From: JAJNBA01 sp035512775
Lineage (GTDB): Bacteria > Actinomycetota > UBA4738 > HRBIN12
NCBI GenBank assembly: GCA_035512775.1
Contig: DATKDI010000048.1
Location: 27,425-91,424 of the forward strand
Reading direction: 5' to 3'
Length of the DNA: 64,000 bases
Shown here: positions 39,660 through 48,463 of the stretch, one piece after another
Position numbering within the stretch: position 1 is the first letter of the stretch
Layout of the letters: every line of letters begins with the position of its first letter
Program-made: the position numbers and the translations under genes
Notes under the pieces: generated by a model
The model's input: the letters and a program-made list of their open reading frames with translations, nothing else
Told to the model about the DNA's origin: nothing
The model's database searches: none

Positions 39660-41687
39660 CTAGCGACCTGCCTGGAGGAGTTGATCGACGAGGTCCTCCG
39701 TCCGCGTCACCGGGAGGCGGCACGCGAATCGCTCGCAGACGTAGGCGGTCGGAGATCCGTTCACCTGGGGGCGATCGCGCAGGAGCGCGACCGCCTCGAC
39801 CGCCTCTTCGTCATCGGGCGCCGCCACGGCGACCACGGTGTTCGGGAGGAACCGAACCGCGAGCACTTCATCCGCCAGGGCCCGGGTCGCGGGATCGTCC
39901 ATCGACCCAACGATCGCCACCTCGCGGGTCGGCCCCAGCGAGAGATCCAGCACCGAGAGCGCGTGTCCGAAGCCCGAGGGCGCCCTTCCGAGAACGTCGC
40001 GGACCAGCCGGATCGCCGACACACCGATCCGCTCGAGCTTCTGGTCTCCCGTCAGGAGCGCGATCCGCTGGAGCACGTCGGCGGCCGCGGAGTTCCCCGA
40101 AGGCACGGCGTTGTCGTAGAGCTCCTTCGGCCGGATCACGAGGGCGTCGACGTCGGCGCCCGACTGGAAGAACCCCCCTCGCTCGTCGTCCGCGAACAGC
40201 CGGACGAGGTCGTCGACCAACCGCTTCGCCTCGCGGAACCACCGCAGCTCACCGGTCCGGGAGAACAGCGCGAGCATGGCGGAGGCGAGCAATGCGTGGT
40301 CGTCGGCATACCCTGGGCCGCCCGGACTGCCCTCTCGTCAGGAGCGGAGGAGCCTGCCGTCGAGTCTCCGCAGGTTCGAGAGGACGAAGTTCGCGGCGGT
40401 GATCGCGGCGTCGGTGAAGTCGTCGTTCCCGTACGCCCGGCCCGCCTCCGCGAACGCCTGGATCGCCATCGCGTTCCACGCGGTCAGCACCTTGTCATCG
40501 GTCGCGGGTCGCACCCGACGCTCGCGCTCCTCGAACAGGACCCGTCGAGCCTCCTCGAGCTCTCCGCTCAGTGCCTCTGTGCCGTCCGGCCGCCACAGGA
40601 CGTTCGTCCCCTCTCCGTGCTCGCCGGCCCAGTTGCCGCCCGGTGAGGCGCCGAACGCCTTCGTGGCCTCCTCGCCCACCAGGTCGATGAGCTCGTCCCA
40701 CGACCAGGTGAAGAACTTGCCTTCGACGCCCTCGGAGTCGGCGTCCTGGCTCGAGAAGAAGCCTCCTTCCGGATGCCGCATCTCGCGGAGCAGGTACTCG
40801 AGGGTCTCGGTCGCGACCCGTCGATAGCGATCCTCACGAGTCAGCTGCCAGGCGCGGGTGTACAGCTGGGCGAGCTGGGCGTTGTCGTAGAGCATCTTCT
40901 CGAAGTGGGGAACGAGCCAGGTCGCATCCGTCGAGTACCGGGCGAAGCCACCTCCCACCTGGTCGTACATGCCGCCCGCCGCCATCCGATCGAGGGTCGT
41001 CGTCAGCATCACGAGGGCGTCGGGCGCGTCCCGCAGCGCCATCCGCAGCACGAACTCGAGCGTCATCGGCTGGGGGAATTTCGGCGCCGCCCCGAACCCG
41101 CCCCACGTCTCGTCGAACGATCGCCGGAGCGCTGCGAGCGCCGACGACGTGATCTCGTCGGTGAGCGGTTCGGCGGACGCCGTCAGCGACACGGCACGGG
41201 AGATCGCGTCGATGACCCGGCCGCCCTGTCCTTCGATCTCTGCGCGCCGCTCGCCCCAGGCCTCGACGATCCCCTCCAGCACCTGGCGGAACGACGGCAT
41301 GCCGTGGGCGGGCTCCTTGGGGAAATAGGTCCCGGCGAAGAAGGGCTTGCCCGCGGGGGTGAGGAACGCGGACAACGGCCATCCGCCCTGGCCAGTCAGC
41401 GCTTGGACGGCATCCATGTAGATCGCGTCCAGGTCCGGTCGCTCCTCACGGTCGACCTTGATCGGCACGAAGTTCGCGTTCAGGAGGGCGGCCGTGCCGT
41501 CGTCTTCGAAGGACTCGCGTTCCATCACGTGGCACCAGTGACACGCGGCGTAGCCGATCGAGAGGAAGATCGGACGGTCCTCGGCAGCAGCCTTCGACAG
41601 CGCCTCCTCTCCCCACGGGAACCAATCCACGGGGTTGTCGGCGTGCTGTAGGAGGTACGGGCTCGTGGCATCGGCCAGACGGTTCAC
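39660..41687 (-). pseudogene. Thioredoxin-domain protein (YyaL/DUF255 family) interrupted by an in-frame TGA
   Basis: The N-terminal thioredoxin-like domain has NRLADATSPYLLQHADNPVD, CHWCHVMERESFED and GGWPLSAFLTPAGKPFFAGT. An (alpha/alpha)6-barrel region follows with FEKMLYDNAQLAQLY and FSSQDADSEG. After RLDGRLLRS a TGA occurs at 40338-40340. The frame then continues without any shift as REGSPGGPGYADDHALLASA and on to the stop at 39660. Relatives have Trp at this point (LLRSWR), so TGG has changed to TGA. GTG 41687 was preferred as start because it gives the family N-terminus. Full length would be about 675 residues. A truncated 448-residue protein may still be made. The function of the family is unclear. 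Confidence 0.85.
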
Positions 41688-41758
41688 CCTGACAGTGTCG
41701 CGCAAGGGACCGGTCGGCAGCTCAGTTCCGGGCGGAGAGGTGCCGATGTTCTCGTGAG

Positions 41759-42421
41759 ATGGACAAGTTGCGGGTCCTCATCGTCGACGACAGCCTCGGG
41801 CTGGCGCAGGGCCTGGTGCTGGCGCTCCGCCGGCGGCCGGGGCTCGAGGTGTTGGGTCCGATGGCCGACCAGGCGAGCGCGCTGCGCACGCTCGCGGAGA
41901 CGCCCGTCGATATCGTCGTGGTGGGCATCGACCGTGCCGACGAGCAGGGCGTCGCCCTGATCGCGGCCCTCCGCAACGCTTCCGATATCCGCGTCATGGC
42001 CGCGACACGACACGTCGCGTCACCCCTCGTCGAGCTCGCACTCGCCGCGGGCGCCTGCGGTGTCCTTCCGATCGAACGGGAGCCCGCACACCTGGTGGCT
42101 GCGTTCCGGCGCGCCATCGCCGGAGAGCTCGTCCTTCCCGTGGCGGAGCTCCCGACCCTCGTCGATCGCCTGTGGCACGCACGGGCACGGCAGAGCGAGC
42201 ACACGCTCCTCGCGACATTGACCGGACGCGAGCGCGAGATCCTCACGGCCCTCGCCGACGGCGCCACGACCTCCGAGCTCGCGGAAGAGCTCGGCATCAG
42301 CCCGGCCACGGTGCAGACCCACGTGAAGAACGTCTTGAGCAAGCTCGGCGTGCACTCCAAGGTCGAGGCGGTCGGGACCGCGTGGCGGGCCGGCCTCACA
42401 CTCACCTCGCGTTCCGCCTGA
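41759..42421 (+). CDS. LuxR-type response regulator with atypical receiver
   Basis: A 220-residue regulator. The receiver begins DKLRVLIVDDSLGLAQGLVL with the acidic pair intact. The strand that should carry the phospho-acceptor reads DIVVVGID, placing Gly where Asp is expected. The conserved Lys near residue 105 is also missing (GVLPIER). The C-terminal HTH is complete, with LTGREREILTALADGATTSE and TVQTHVKNVLSKLGVHSK. It probably works without phosphorylation or binds another ligand. It is the first of three consecutive LuxR-type regulators, with no kinase beside them. Confidence 0.88.
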   Translation: MDKLRVLIVDDSLGLAQGLVLALRRRPGLEVLGPMADQASALRTLAETPVDIVVVGIDRADEQGVALIAALRNASDIRVMAATRHVASPLVELALAAGACGVLPIEREPAHLVAAFRRAIAGELVLPVAELPTLVDRLWHARARQSEHTLLATLTGREREILTALADGATTSELAEELGISPATVQTHVKNVLSKLGVHSKVEAVGTAWRAGLTLTSRSA

Positions 42422-42438
42422 GCGGTAGCCTCGCCGGC

Positions 42439-43092
42439 ATGGACGTGGTCCATGCGGTGGTGGCGGCAGGACATCCGGTCGTTCGCAGCGTCATCGACAT
42501 CGCCTGCCGGGAGGCGGGCGTCACGGTGCTCGCGAAGGTGGAGACGGCCTCAGCCGCGATCGAAGCCTGCCGTTCACGGAGACCCGAGCTGCTCGTCCTC
42601 GACCTGGAGCTCCCGGACGCCGACGGGTTCCGAGTGCTCTCCGAGCTCGATGACGTCGACCGGCCGGCGGCCGTCCTGGTGTTGTCCGATCACGCGGAAG
42701 GAGACCTGGTGCTCCGCGCCCTCCGGCTCGGCGCCCGCGGTTACGTGACGAAGGCGGAGGGACTCAGGGATCTCTCGAGCACGATCACCCGAGTGCTCGC
42801 AGGCGAGCGTGTCATCGCCCCCGGTATGGAGCAGGACGCGGTCCTCGCGCTGGGGCGGTTCGCACGACGCGCCCGGGAGGGTGCGGAGGTGGCGGCCCAT
42901 CTCACGTCTCGGGAACACCAGGTACTCGAGCTCTTGAGCGACGGGCACACGATGCGGCAGATCGCCACCAGGCTCGGCATCTCCCCACGAACGGTGGAGA
43001 CCCATGTCGCGAAGGTGTATCGGAAGCTCGGTGTGCGCACGCGGGTGCAGGCCGTCTCGCGAGCGGCCACGCTCGGGCTCGTGGAGCTGTAG
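42439..43092 (+). CDS. LuxR-type response regulator with intact phospho-acceptor
   Basis: A 217-residue NarL-type regulator. The receiver has PELLVLDLELPDADG with the phospho-acceptor Asp and GYVTKAEG with the conserved Lys, so phosphorelay control is possible. The HTH region reads LTSREHQVLELLSDGHTMRQ and TVETHVAKVYRKLGVRTR. The start ATG at 42439 lies 17 bases after the previous gene's stop. Among the three adjacent regulators this is the only one with a canonical receiver. Its kinase is not in the neighbourhood; the HisKA_3 kinase at 13.3 kb is of the right type but distant. Confidence 0.9.
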   Translation: MDVVHAVVAAGHPVVRSVIDIACREAGVTVLAKVETASAAIEACRSRRPELLVLDLELPDADGFRVLSELDDVDRPAAVLVLSDHAEGDLVLRALRLGARGYVTKAEGLRDLSSTITRVLAGERVIAPGMEQDAVLALGRFARRAREGAEVAAHLTSREHQVLELLSDGHTMRQIATRLGISPRTVETHVAKVYRKLGVRTRVQAVSRAATLGLVEL

Positions 43093-43152
43093 CCTCAGCC
43101 GCGTCACCGCCGATTGGGAAGATGGCGGCAGACCTGTCGCTCCGGAGAGCCG

Positions 43153-43860
43153 ATGAGCGGATCGTCCGTGAACGAGACCAAAGCAACCCGCGCCATCCGG
43201 CGCCTGGGCGTCGTCGTCGTCGACCCGTTCCCCGTGGTCCGCGCGGGACTCGCAACGACGATCGAAGCGAGTCCCGGCCTCGAGGTCCTCGCCCAGGCCT
43301 CGAGTGCGGAGGAGGCGATCGCCGTGGTCGGGGGAGTTCGCCGCACGCGTGTGGTCGTGCTCGTCGCGATGGGTCTTGCGGGCGACAAGGATTCGTACTG
43401 GCTGATCCGGACGCTCCGCGAGCGATTCCCCGGCTACGCGATCCTCGGCCTGGGGGCCAACGCCGATCCCCACGTGGTCTCGCGGGCGCTGTTCGTCGGC
43501 GCCGACGGATTCGTCGACAAGAACATCGAGCTCGACGAGTTCCTGGCGGCGATCAAGAGCGCGGGGAACGAGGAGATGGTGATCGCCGGTCCGGCCGCCG
43601 CCTCCGTCGGGAAGATCGCCGAGGGGATCGAACGTCGGAGGAGCGTCGGTCTGAGGCTCACGAGGCGCGAGCGGGAGGTCCTGGCGGTCGCGGCCGAGGG
43701 ACTGACTGCTCGCGAGATCGCGGAGCGGCTCGGCGTTCGCGAGCGGACGGTCACGACGCATCTGGCCAGGATCTACGGCAAGCTCGGCGTGGGGAACCGG
43801 CTGGCCGCTCTCCGGATGGCGGCGCGCTCCGGCCTCGTCTCGATCGGCCCGGCCGAGTAG
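43153..43860 (+). CDS. LuxR-type response regulator with degenerate receiver
   Basis: A 235-residue regulator starting at ATG 43153, preceded by GGAGAG. The receiver starts RLGVVVVDPFPVVRAGLATT. The acceptor strand reads RVVVLVAMG, without an Asp at the expected place, while the Lys in GFVDKNIE is kept. The HTH is complete, with LTRREREVLAVAAEGLTARE and TVTTHLARIYGKLGVGNR. Like the first regulator of the trio it is probably phosphorylation-independent. It ends 1 base before the convergent membrane-protein gene. Targets are unknown; the Tad operon 1.6 kb away is a candidate by proximity only. Confidence 0.88.
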   Translation: MSGSSVNETKATRAIRRLGVVVVDPFPVVRAGLATTIEASPGLEVLAQASSAEEAIAVVGGVRRTRVVVLVAMGLAGDKDSYWLIRTLRERFPGYAILGLGANADPHVVSRALFVGADGFVDKNIELDEFLAAIKSAGNEEMVIAGPAAASVGKIAEGIERRRSVGLRLTRREREVLAVAAEGLTAREIAERLGVRERTVTTHLARIYGKLGVGNRLAALRMAARSGLVSIGPAE

Positions 43861-43861
43861 C

Positions 43862-45313
43862 TCAGCGACGCACGAACACGGACCCGGCGGGGCCTTCCGT
43901 GCCGAGTCTCCAGGCGGGGTCCTCCCGCAGCTCTCGAGCGAGGACGGCGCCCGGAGGAAGGATCACGCCCGAGATCTCGTAACGCTCGAGGATCGCTTGC
44001 CACCCGTCCCCGGCGACGATCGCGGTGTCGTAGTCCCGCCAGATCTCCGCCGGGAATAGCTCGATGCGGGAGTCCACCATCACGGGGTAACCGGCGAGCG
44101 AATATTCGAACCAGGAAGCGAACGGCTGGAACACGAGGAGGGGCGACCCGGTGGGCAGTGCCCGCCGGGTCGCGCCCGCAAGCACCTCCGGTGCGTCGGC
44201 GGCGAGCCGCTTCGGCGCGCCGGTCACCGGGTCGGTGCCCGATCGCGAGAGGAAGGCCGCGACGAGCAGCGTGAGCGACAGGGCCGCCGTCGCCACCTTC
44301 GAGCCCGGCGCGAAGAGCGCGGGTCGCTCCGCCCGTGGCTCGGGGCTCGCGAGCCAGCCGGCCACGACGGGGGGCGCCGCCAGTGCCCACCACACGGTGG
44401 ATCGGAGCGCCACCGCGCCGAGCGCGAAGAACACCAGCAACCGGGCGATGTCCATCGCCTTGACCGTCGTGCGCCTCGTCAGCGCCACGACGACGACCGC
44501 GACCCCGGAGAGCCAGAAGAGCGACCCGGCACCCGAGAGCGGTGAGGGAGGCCGCCACTCGGCGACGGTGTTCCTGATCGTGTCGTGGGTCGAGACGTCC
44601 ACGACGTAGGACCACAGGGTGAGCCCGAACGGACCGGCAGCGGTCGCCGCGATCGTCGCGACGACGACCAGCGCCGACCGGAGAGGAGATCGCCGGCTCA
44701 CGACCTCGTCCCCGAGCGCGAAGGTCGCCAGGAGCGGCGCGAGGACGAAGCTTCCGTGGATGTTGGCCCACACGACCGCCACGACCGGCACCAGCCAGGT
44801 CCAGCCATCTCGTCGCGAGAGGAGCAACCAGGTCAGGCCGAACAGGGGCACCGCAAGCGCCTGGGGTCTCGCACCCAGCGAGCTCGCGCCGACGAGGAAT
44901 CCGAGGATCGTCAGGACCGCCGCGGTACGTACGTCGCTCCCGGCGCGCCGACAGTTCCTATACAGAAGGCAGAACCCGGCTCCGATCGCGGCGGCATAGG
45001 TCGCCGCCACGCCCGCCCACCCCCAGATCCGATGCGCCGAAGCGAACACGACCTGGGCGCCCCACTGCTGGTTCAACCAGGGTAACCCCGACCGCGTGAA
45101 CGTGAACGGGTCGGCGCGGACGAGCTCGCCCGTACCGAGGGCGAGCTCCCCCGCTCGCACGTGGTAGGCGAGGTCGATCGCTCTCATCCTGGAGATGAGC
45201 GCGGCCGCGGCCGGCAGAACGCCGGCCGCGGCCGCCCAGGCAGCCTCCGTCCGATGGCCCCCCGGGGAACCGTTGCGGCCTACCCGAAAATCGGCCCCTC
45301 TAGGGGTTCCCAT
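43862..45313 (-). CDS. Polytopic membrane protein of unknown function
   Basis: A 483-residue protein with about nine to ten membrane segments and a soluble C-terminal region (about 385-483). The first extracytoplasmic loop contains DLAYHVRAGELALGTGELVR and FTRSGLPWLNQQWG, a pattern seen in actinobacterial integral membrane proteins that may be GT-C-like glycosyltransferases. Asp at the loop start is compatible with that. The C-terminal part (VMVDSRIELFP, YDTAIVAGDGWQ, LERYEISGVILPPG) resembles the tail of such proteins. It lies upstream of and divergent from the Tad operon. Whether it modifies pilin is speculation. Confidence 0.75.
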   Translation of the reverse strand: MGTPRGADFRVGRNGSPGGHRTEAAWAAAAGVLPAAAALISRMRAIDLAYHVRAGELALGTGELVRADPFTFTRSGLPWLNQQWGAQVVFASAHRIWGWAGVAATYAAAIGAGFCLLYRNCRRAGSDVRTAAVLTILGFLVGASSLGARPQALAVPLFGLTWLLLSRRDGWTWLVPVVAVVWANIHGSFVLAPLLATFALGDEVVSRRSPLRSALVVVATIAATAAGPFGLTLWSYVVDVSTHDTIRNTVAEWRPPSPLSGAGSLFWLSGVAVVVVALTRRTTVKAMDIARLLVFFALGAVALRSTVWWALAAPPVVAGWLASPEPRAERPALFAPGSKVATAALSLTLLVAAFLSRSGTDPVTGAPKRLAADAPEVLAGATRRALPTGSPLLVFQPFASWFEYSLAGYPVMVDSRIELFPAEIWRDYDTAIVAGDGWQAILERYEISGVILPPGAVLARELREDPAWRLGTEGPAGSVFVRR

Positions 45314-45441
45314 CGGGGCATCCTACGGGGTACCATCCGGCTCCCTCAGCAGCGATCGGGGGTGCGTACGTCGAAGTACGTAGACAACTCCAGTGGAATT
45401 CGGGATTCCCTGGGGCGGTGGGGTTCTTCTAACGTGGTCAT

Positions 45442-45482
45442 CGGCGGAACAAGCCTTCCGCCGGTGGGGCGCGAAGCGCCCC
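45442..45482. promoter_or_regulatory. Two tandem perfect hairpins in the flp leader
   Basis: Hairpin 1 (45442-45463) pairs CGGCGGAA with TTCCGCCG around CAAGCC. Hairpin 2 (45466-45482) pairs GGGGCGC with GCGCCCC around GAA. They end about 35 bases before the flp start, followed by a purine-rich GGAGGAAGGGGG. They could stabilise the abundant flp mRNA or regulate its translation. I do not recognise a named riboswitch. The 203-base divergent region also holds smaller inverted repeats (CGTAC/GTACG, GGAAT/ATTCC). Confidence 0.5.
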
Positions 45483-45516
45483 TGAGGACGGGATATCGGA
45501 GGAAGGGGGTGTACAG

Positions 45517-45717
45517 ATGCTTCAGCTCTTCACCGGTTTCCAGACTTGGTGGGCAGAGCTCAAGGAGCGTGCCTCGGAGGAGCGCGGCGCGACCGCGGTG
45601 GAGTACGCGCTGATGGTTGCTTTGATCGCAGTTGTGATCATCGTCGCGGTGACGTTCCTGGGCGAGTCTGCGAGCGACAAGTTCCAGCAGGTTGGGGACG
45701 CAGTCGCCAGCACCTAA
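45517..45717 (+). CDS. flp: Flp-type pilin
   Basis: A 66-residue prepilin. A leader of about 24 residues ends in ERGA and is followed by TAVEYALMVALIAVVIIVAV, the Flp motif with the Glu-Tyr pair after the cleavage site and a long hydrophobic helix. A short tail ends in DAVAST. It should be the main subunit of the Tad pilus, cleaved by a TadV-type peptidase not present in the window. GGAGGAAGGGGG precedes the ATG. Tandem hairpins on both sides of the gene suggest that its transcript is processed or terminated separately from the assembly genes. Confidence 0.95.
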   Translation: MLQLFTGFQTWWAELKERASEERGATAVEYALMVALIAVVIIVAVTFLGESASDKFQQVGDAVAST

Positions 45718-45741
45718 GTCCAACTACAGCTCTACAGCTAG

Positions 45742-45784
45742 AGCGGCCCCGTCGGCCGCTCGCGACGCCGCCCTCGAGGCGGCG
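45742..45784. promoter_or_regulatory. Tandem hairpins between flp and tadE
   Basis: Hairpin A (45742-45760) pairs AGCGGCC with GGCCGCT around CCGTC. Hairpin B (45766-45784) pairs CGCCGCC with GGCGGCG around CTCGA. GGGGCC at 45791-45796 offers an alternative partner for GGCCCC at 45745-45750. They begin 24 bases after the flp stop. The likely role is partial termination or 3' protection of flp mRNA, giving an excess of pilin over assembly proteins. Confidence 0.55.
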
Positions 45785-45822
45785 GCGCGAGGGGCCGACG
45801 GCCTGTGCAGGAGCGATGGGAC

Positions 45823-46242
45823 ATGAAGATACGAGCCAAACTTCGTCGTGAAGAGGGAGCGGCCGCGGTCGAGTTCGCGTTGATCCTCGGACTGCTGGCC
45901 ATCCTGGTCTTCGGCCTGCTCGAATACGGGTTGGCCTTCTGGCAGGTGCAGAACCTCCGCGCCGCCGCCCGAGAGGGTGCCCGTGTCGCCGCCGTTCGCG
46001 GCGATAACAACGAGATCAGCGCGGCCATGGTCGCTTCATCGGCCGGCTCGCTCGGTCCGGGCTTCTCCGGATTCACTGCATCGACCGTATGCGACGGCGA
46101 TCCCCCCGGAGCCCAGGTCACCGTGACGATCATCAACGGCTCCCTCTCCGGAGCCGTCAAGGAGGCATTCGACGTGTCGATCCCATTCTTGCCGCCGATC
46201 CAACTGGATCCCACGCTGAGCGGGACGTTCCGATGCGAGTGA
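45823..46242 (+). CDS. tadE: TadE-like minor pilin
   Basis: A 139-residue protein. A basic leader ends in EEGA and precedes AAVEFALILGLLAILVFGLL, a pseudopilin-type segment with Glu-Phe. EYGLAFWQVQNLRAAAREGA follows, the TadE-family signature. The C-terminal half is extracytoplasmic and has a pair of Cys. AGGAG precedes the ATG at 45823 by 9 bases; GTG 45805 is an in-frame alternative. The stop overlaps the next start (ATGCGAGTGA). Confidence 0.92.
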   Translation: MKIRAKLRREEGAAAVEFALILGLLAILVFGLLEYGLAFWQVQNLRAAAREGARVAAVRGDNNEISAAMVASSAGSLGPGFSGFTASTVCDGDPPGAQVTVTIINGSLSGAVKEAFDVSIPFLPPIQLDPTLSGTFRCE

Positions 46243-47594
46243 CCAAGCGGATCTCGCGCGACGGTGGCAACGACGAGCGCGGCGCGACCGCCGTCATCGT
46301 CACCCTCAGCCTCATCGCACTTCTCGGCATGATCATCTTGACCGTCGACGTGGGCCAACTGCTCTACAAGCGCCGCGCGATGGTGAACGCCTCCGACGCT
46401 GCCGCTCTCGCTGCTGCGCAATCGTGCGCGGGCCTCAATGATTCAGACAGCCCAGGTGCGATGGCGAACACCTTCGCGGTGCAGAACGTGAGCGTCGCCA
46501 CGGGCGGGATCACCGACATGGTCGGATGCGACGGCCCGCCGTTCGGACACGTCACCGTCGAGTACGGCATGGAGCAAGGACTCTTCTTCGCGGGTGTGCT
46601 CGGCTTCGACGGCCCGGCGGCCGTGAGGACCGAGGCCACCGCCGGTTGGGGGCCGACCGGCGCCGCCAACCCGCTGCCGGTCGTGGTCTATACGGGCAGC
46701 GGCCAGGGCAACTGCGACATCCACGAGGGCATCGGTCCGGATATCGCCTGCTACCTCTGGTACGACAACGACCTGTTCAACCAGTCATCCTTCGGGTTCC
46801 TGAACCTGTGCACGGCGACGGATCCGTGTCAACAGGGGTGGGACGTTGGCACTGGCGACCACTGCCCGAACGTCGGCGCGAGCCTTCGGAGCGATTGGAT
46901 CGACGGCAACTGGAGCGGTGGCCCGAACGTCGTGAACTACCCTGCCGAAACCTTCGTCTGTCGTGTGAGCGGTCTCACCTCATCGAACTGGAGCAGCTTG
47001 GAACAGCGGGTCGGACAGGACCTGATCTTCCCGGTGAACGATTGCGCCACCCAGGTGGACAAGAACGGCGGCCCGATCGGCTGCTCTCCGGACGAGGCGC
47101 CGGACAAGTACAACATCATCGGGTTCATCGTGCTTCGTCTCGATGAGGTCCTGGATTCCAAGTCGGAGTGGGAGGGCAACTCCGGAAGTTGCCAAACCGC
47201 CGAGATGGACATGGTGCCCACGTCGCCGGACATCGATCTGGACGTGATCGCATCCGGCCTGGGGTGCACCCCGTACGACGCGATCTCGGGTGTCGAGCTC
47301 TCGGCCTCCGGCCCAGGTGGCCCCTGCTGCACCCTTGGGACGCACTACACGTTCGATCCTTCGACCAATGTCGTGGATTGGATCGGGAATAACCGGGACC
47401 GAGTCACGATCTCCTGGGACTATTCGGAAGGCGGTCCCTGCGGCGTGCCTCCGAATAACTCGAGTGCGGTGTGCCTCCGGGTGCAGACGGTCGAGGTGCA
47501 GTTCGGCGGGAGCCTTCCGGGTCAGGGCGCCAACTACAACCTCCGCGCCGTCCGGCTGTGCGACCTGACGTTCGGGAGTTGCCCGGAAGAATGA
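46233..47594 (+). CDS. TadG-like protein with Tad domain
   Basis: A 453-residue protein with an N-terminal segment DERGATAVIVTLSLIALLGM then VDVGQLLYKRRAMVNASDAA and ALAAAQSCA, the Tad signature. The large extracytoplasmic part is rich in Cys, Asn and Gly and contains FPVNDCATQVD and DKYNIIGF, shared with the orphan paralogue at 20360-21499. Its C-terminal extension (about 380-453) has no counterpart in that paralogue. It starts within the last 10 bases of tadE. The likely role is a pilus-tip or anchoring component of the Tad machine. Confidence 0.88.
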   Translation: MRVTKRISRDGGNDERGATAVIVTLSLIALLGMIILTVDVGQLLYKRRAMVNASDAAALAAAQSCAGLNDSDSPGAMANTFAVQNVSVATGGITDMVGCDGPPFGHVTVEYGMEQGLFFAGVLGFDGPAAVRTEATAGWGPTGAANPLPVVVYTGSGQGNCDIHEGIGPDIACYLWYDNDLFNQSSFGFLNLCTATDPCQQGWDVGTGDHCPNVGASLRSDWIDGNWSGGPNVVNYPAETFVCRVSGLTSSNWSSLEQRVGQDLIFPVNDCATQVDKNGGPIGCSPDEAPDKYNIIGFIVLRLDEVLDSKSEWEGNSGSCQTAEMDMVPTSPDIDLDVIASGLGCTPYDAISGVELSASGPGGPCCTLGTHYTFDPSTNVVDWIGNNRDRVTISWDYSEGGPCGVPPNNSSAVCLRVQTVEVQFGGSLPGQGANYNLRAVRLCDLTFGSCPEE

Positions 47595-47668
47595 ACTGAG
47601 CCGAATGACTGAAGCCGGCGGGGGGTCTGGCCGATAGAAGAACTCTGAGGATGGGAAGGAGCAAGAGG

Positions 47669-48463
47669 ATGAGGTCACGGGGTCTGGTGGTTGCGATCGC
47701 TGTCGTGCTCGCCGTTGCGGCGGCGGCGGCGGTGATCCTTTACACGCAAGGGGTGAAGGAAGACGCGGAACAGGGTGGCGCGCTCCAGACCGTCATCGTG
47801 TCGTCGGTAGAGATCCGGGCGAACGAGTCGCTCAATCCGCTCGTCGCACAGGACGTCTTCAAGCAGATCCGAGTCCCGCAGGACGCACTGGTTTCGGGCG
47901 CCGTGACGGACATCAGCCAGCTCGAGGATGCGACCACCACTTCGACGATCCTCGCGAACGAGCAGATCCCGATCTCTCGCCTCTCGAGCGGCCCTCGGCC
48001 GAACGAGCTCGGCATCAGTGAGGGACATATCGGCGTCGCGGTCGAGCTCGAGGCCCCACAGGGCGGTACCGGCAACGTGCAGCCCGGGGACAACGTGTCC
48101 GTGTTCGCGACCTATCAGAACGTGCAGGCGATCGCGGGGAACCTCAGACAGGCGGTCAACAACCCGACGGCGACCGACACCGGCCGGAAGGTGGACCTCC
48201 CGGACTTCACCGTGACGCTGATCCCGACCGTCAAGGTTCTGCGCATCCAGAACCCGGAGGTCGACTCCGAGACCGGTCAGCAGAGCGACAGCGACCGGAT
48301 CCGGATCACGCTCGATCTCCTTCCTGAGGACGCGCAGAACCTCGTGTTCGCGCAAGAGAACGGACTGGTGTGGCTCGGTCTGCTGCCGCCAGACGAAGAA
48401 GGCAGCCAGCCGGACGCCTCCGTGGTTCCGCTGAAGCTCCTGCTTGGAGCGAGATTGGGATGA
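47669..48463 (+). CDS. cpaB: CpaB/RcpC-like pilus assembly protein
   Basis: A 264-residue protein with one N-terminal membrane segment (about 5-24). A short SAF-like domain follows (VIVSSVEIRANESLNPLVAQ, LANEQIPISRLS) and then the RcpC/CpaB region (GISEGHIGVAVELEAPQGGT, VQPGDNVSVFATYQN). The ATG at 47669 is preferred because AAGGAG sits 7 bases upstream; ATG 47651 is in frame. In Gram-negative bacteria CpaB works with the secretin. Here, without a secretin, it probably spans the cell wall. The stop overlaps the cpaE start by 4 bases. Confidence 0.9.
   Translation: MRSRGLVVAIAVVLAVAAAAAVILYTQGVKEDAEQGGALQTVIVSSVEIRANESLNPLVAQDVFKQIRVPQDALVSGAVTDISQLEDATTTSTILANEQIPISRLSSGPRPNELGISEGHIGVAVELEAPQGGTGNVQPGDNVSVFATYQNVQAIAGNLRQAVNNPTATDTGRKVDLPDFTVTLIPTVKVLRIQNPEVDSETGQQSDSDRIRITLDLLPEDAQNLVFAQENGLVWLGLLPPDEEGSQPDASVVPLKLLLGARLG

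Noticed and set aside
40338..40340. TGA as selenocysteine or as reassigned Trp codon
   Set aside because: The expected residue is Trp, there is no obvious SECIS-like stem after the TGA, and TGA is used as a normal stop in many intact genes here.
45314..45516. Cyclic-di-GMP (GEMM) riboswitch upstream of flp
   Set aside because: Hairpins are present, but the conserved GEMM bulge and loop sequences are not visible, so I report only unassigned hairpins.
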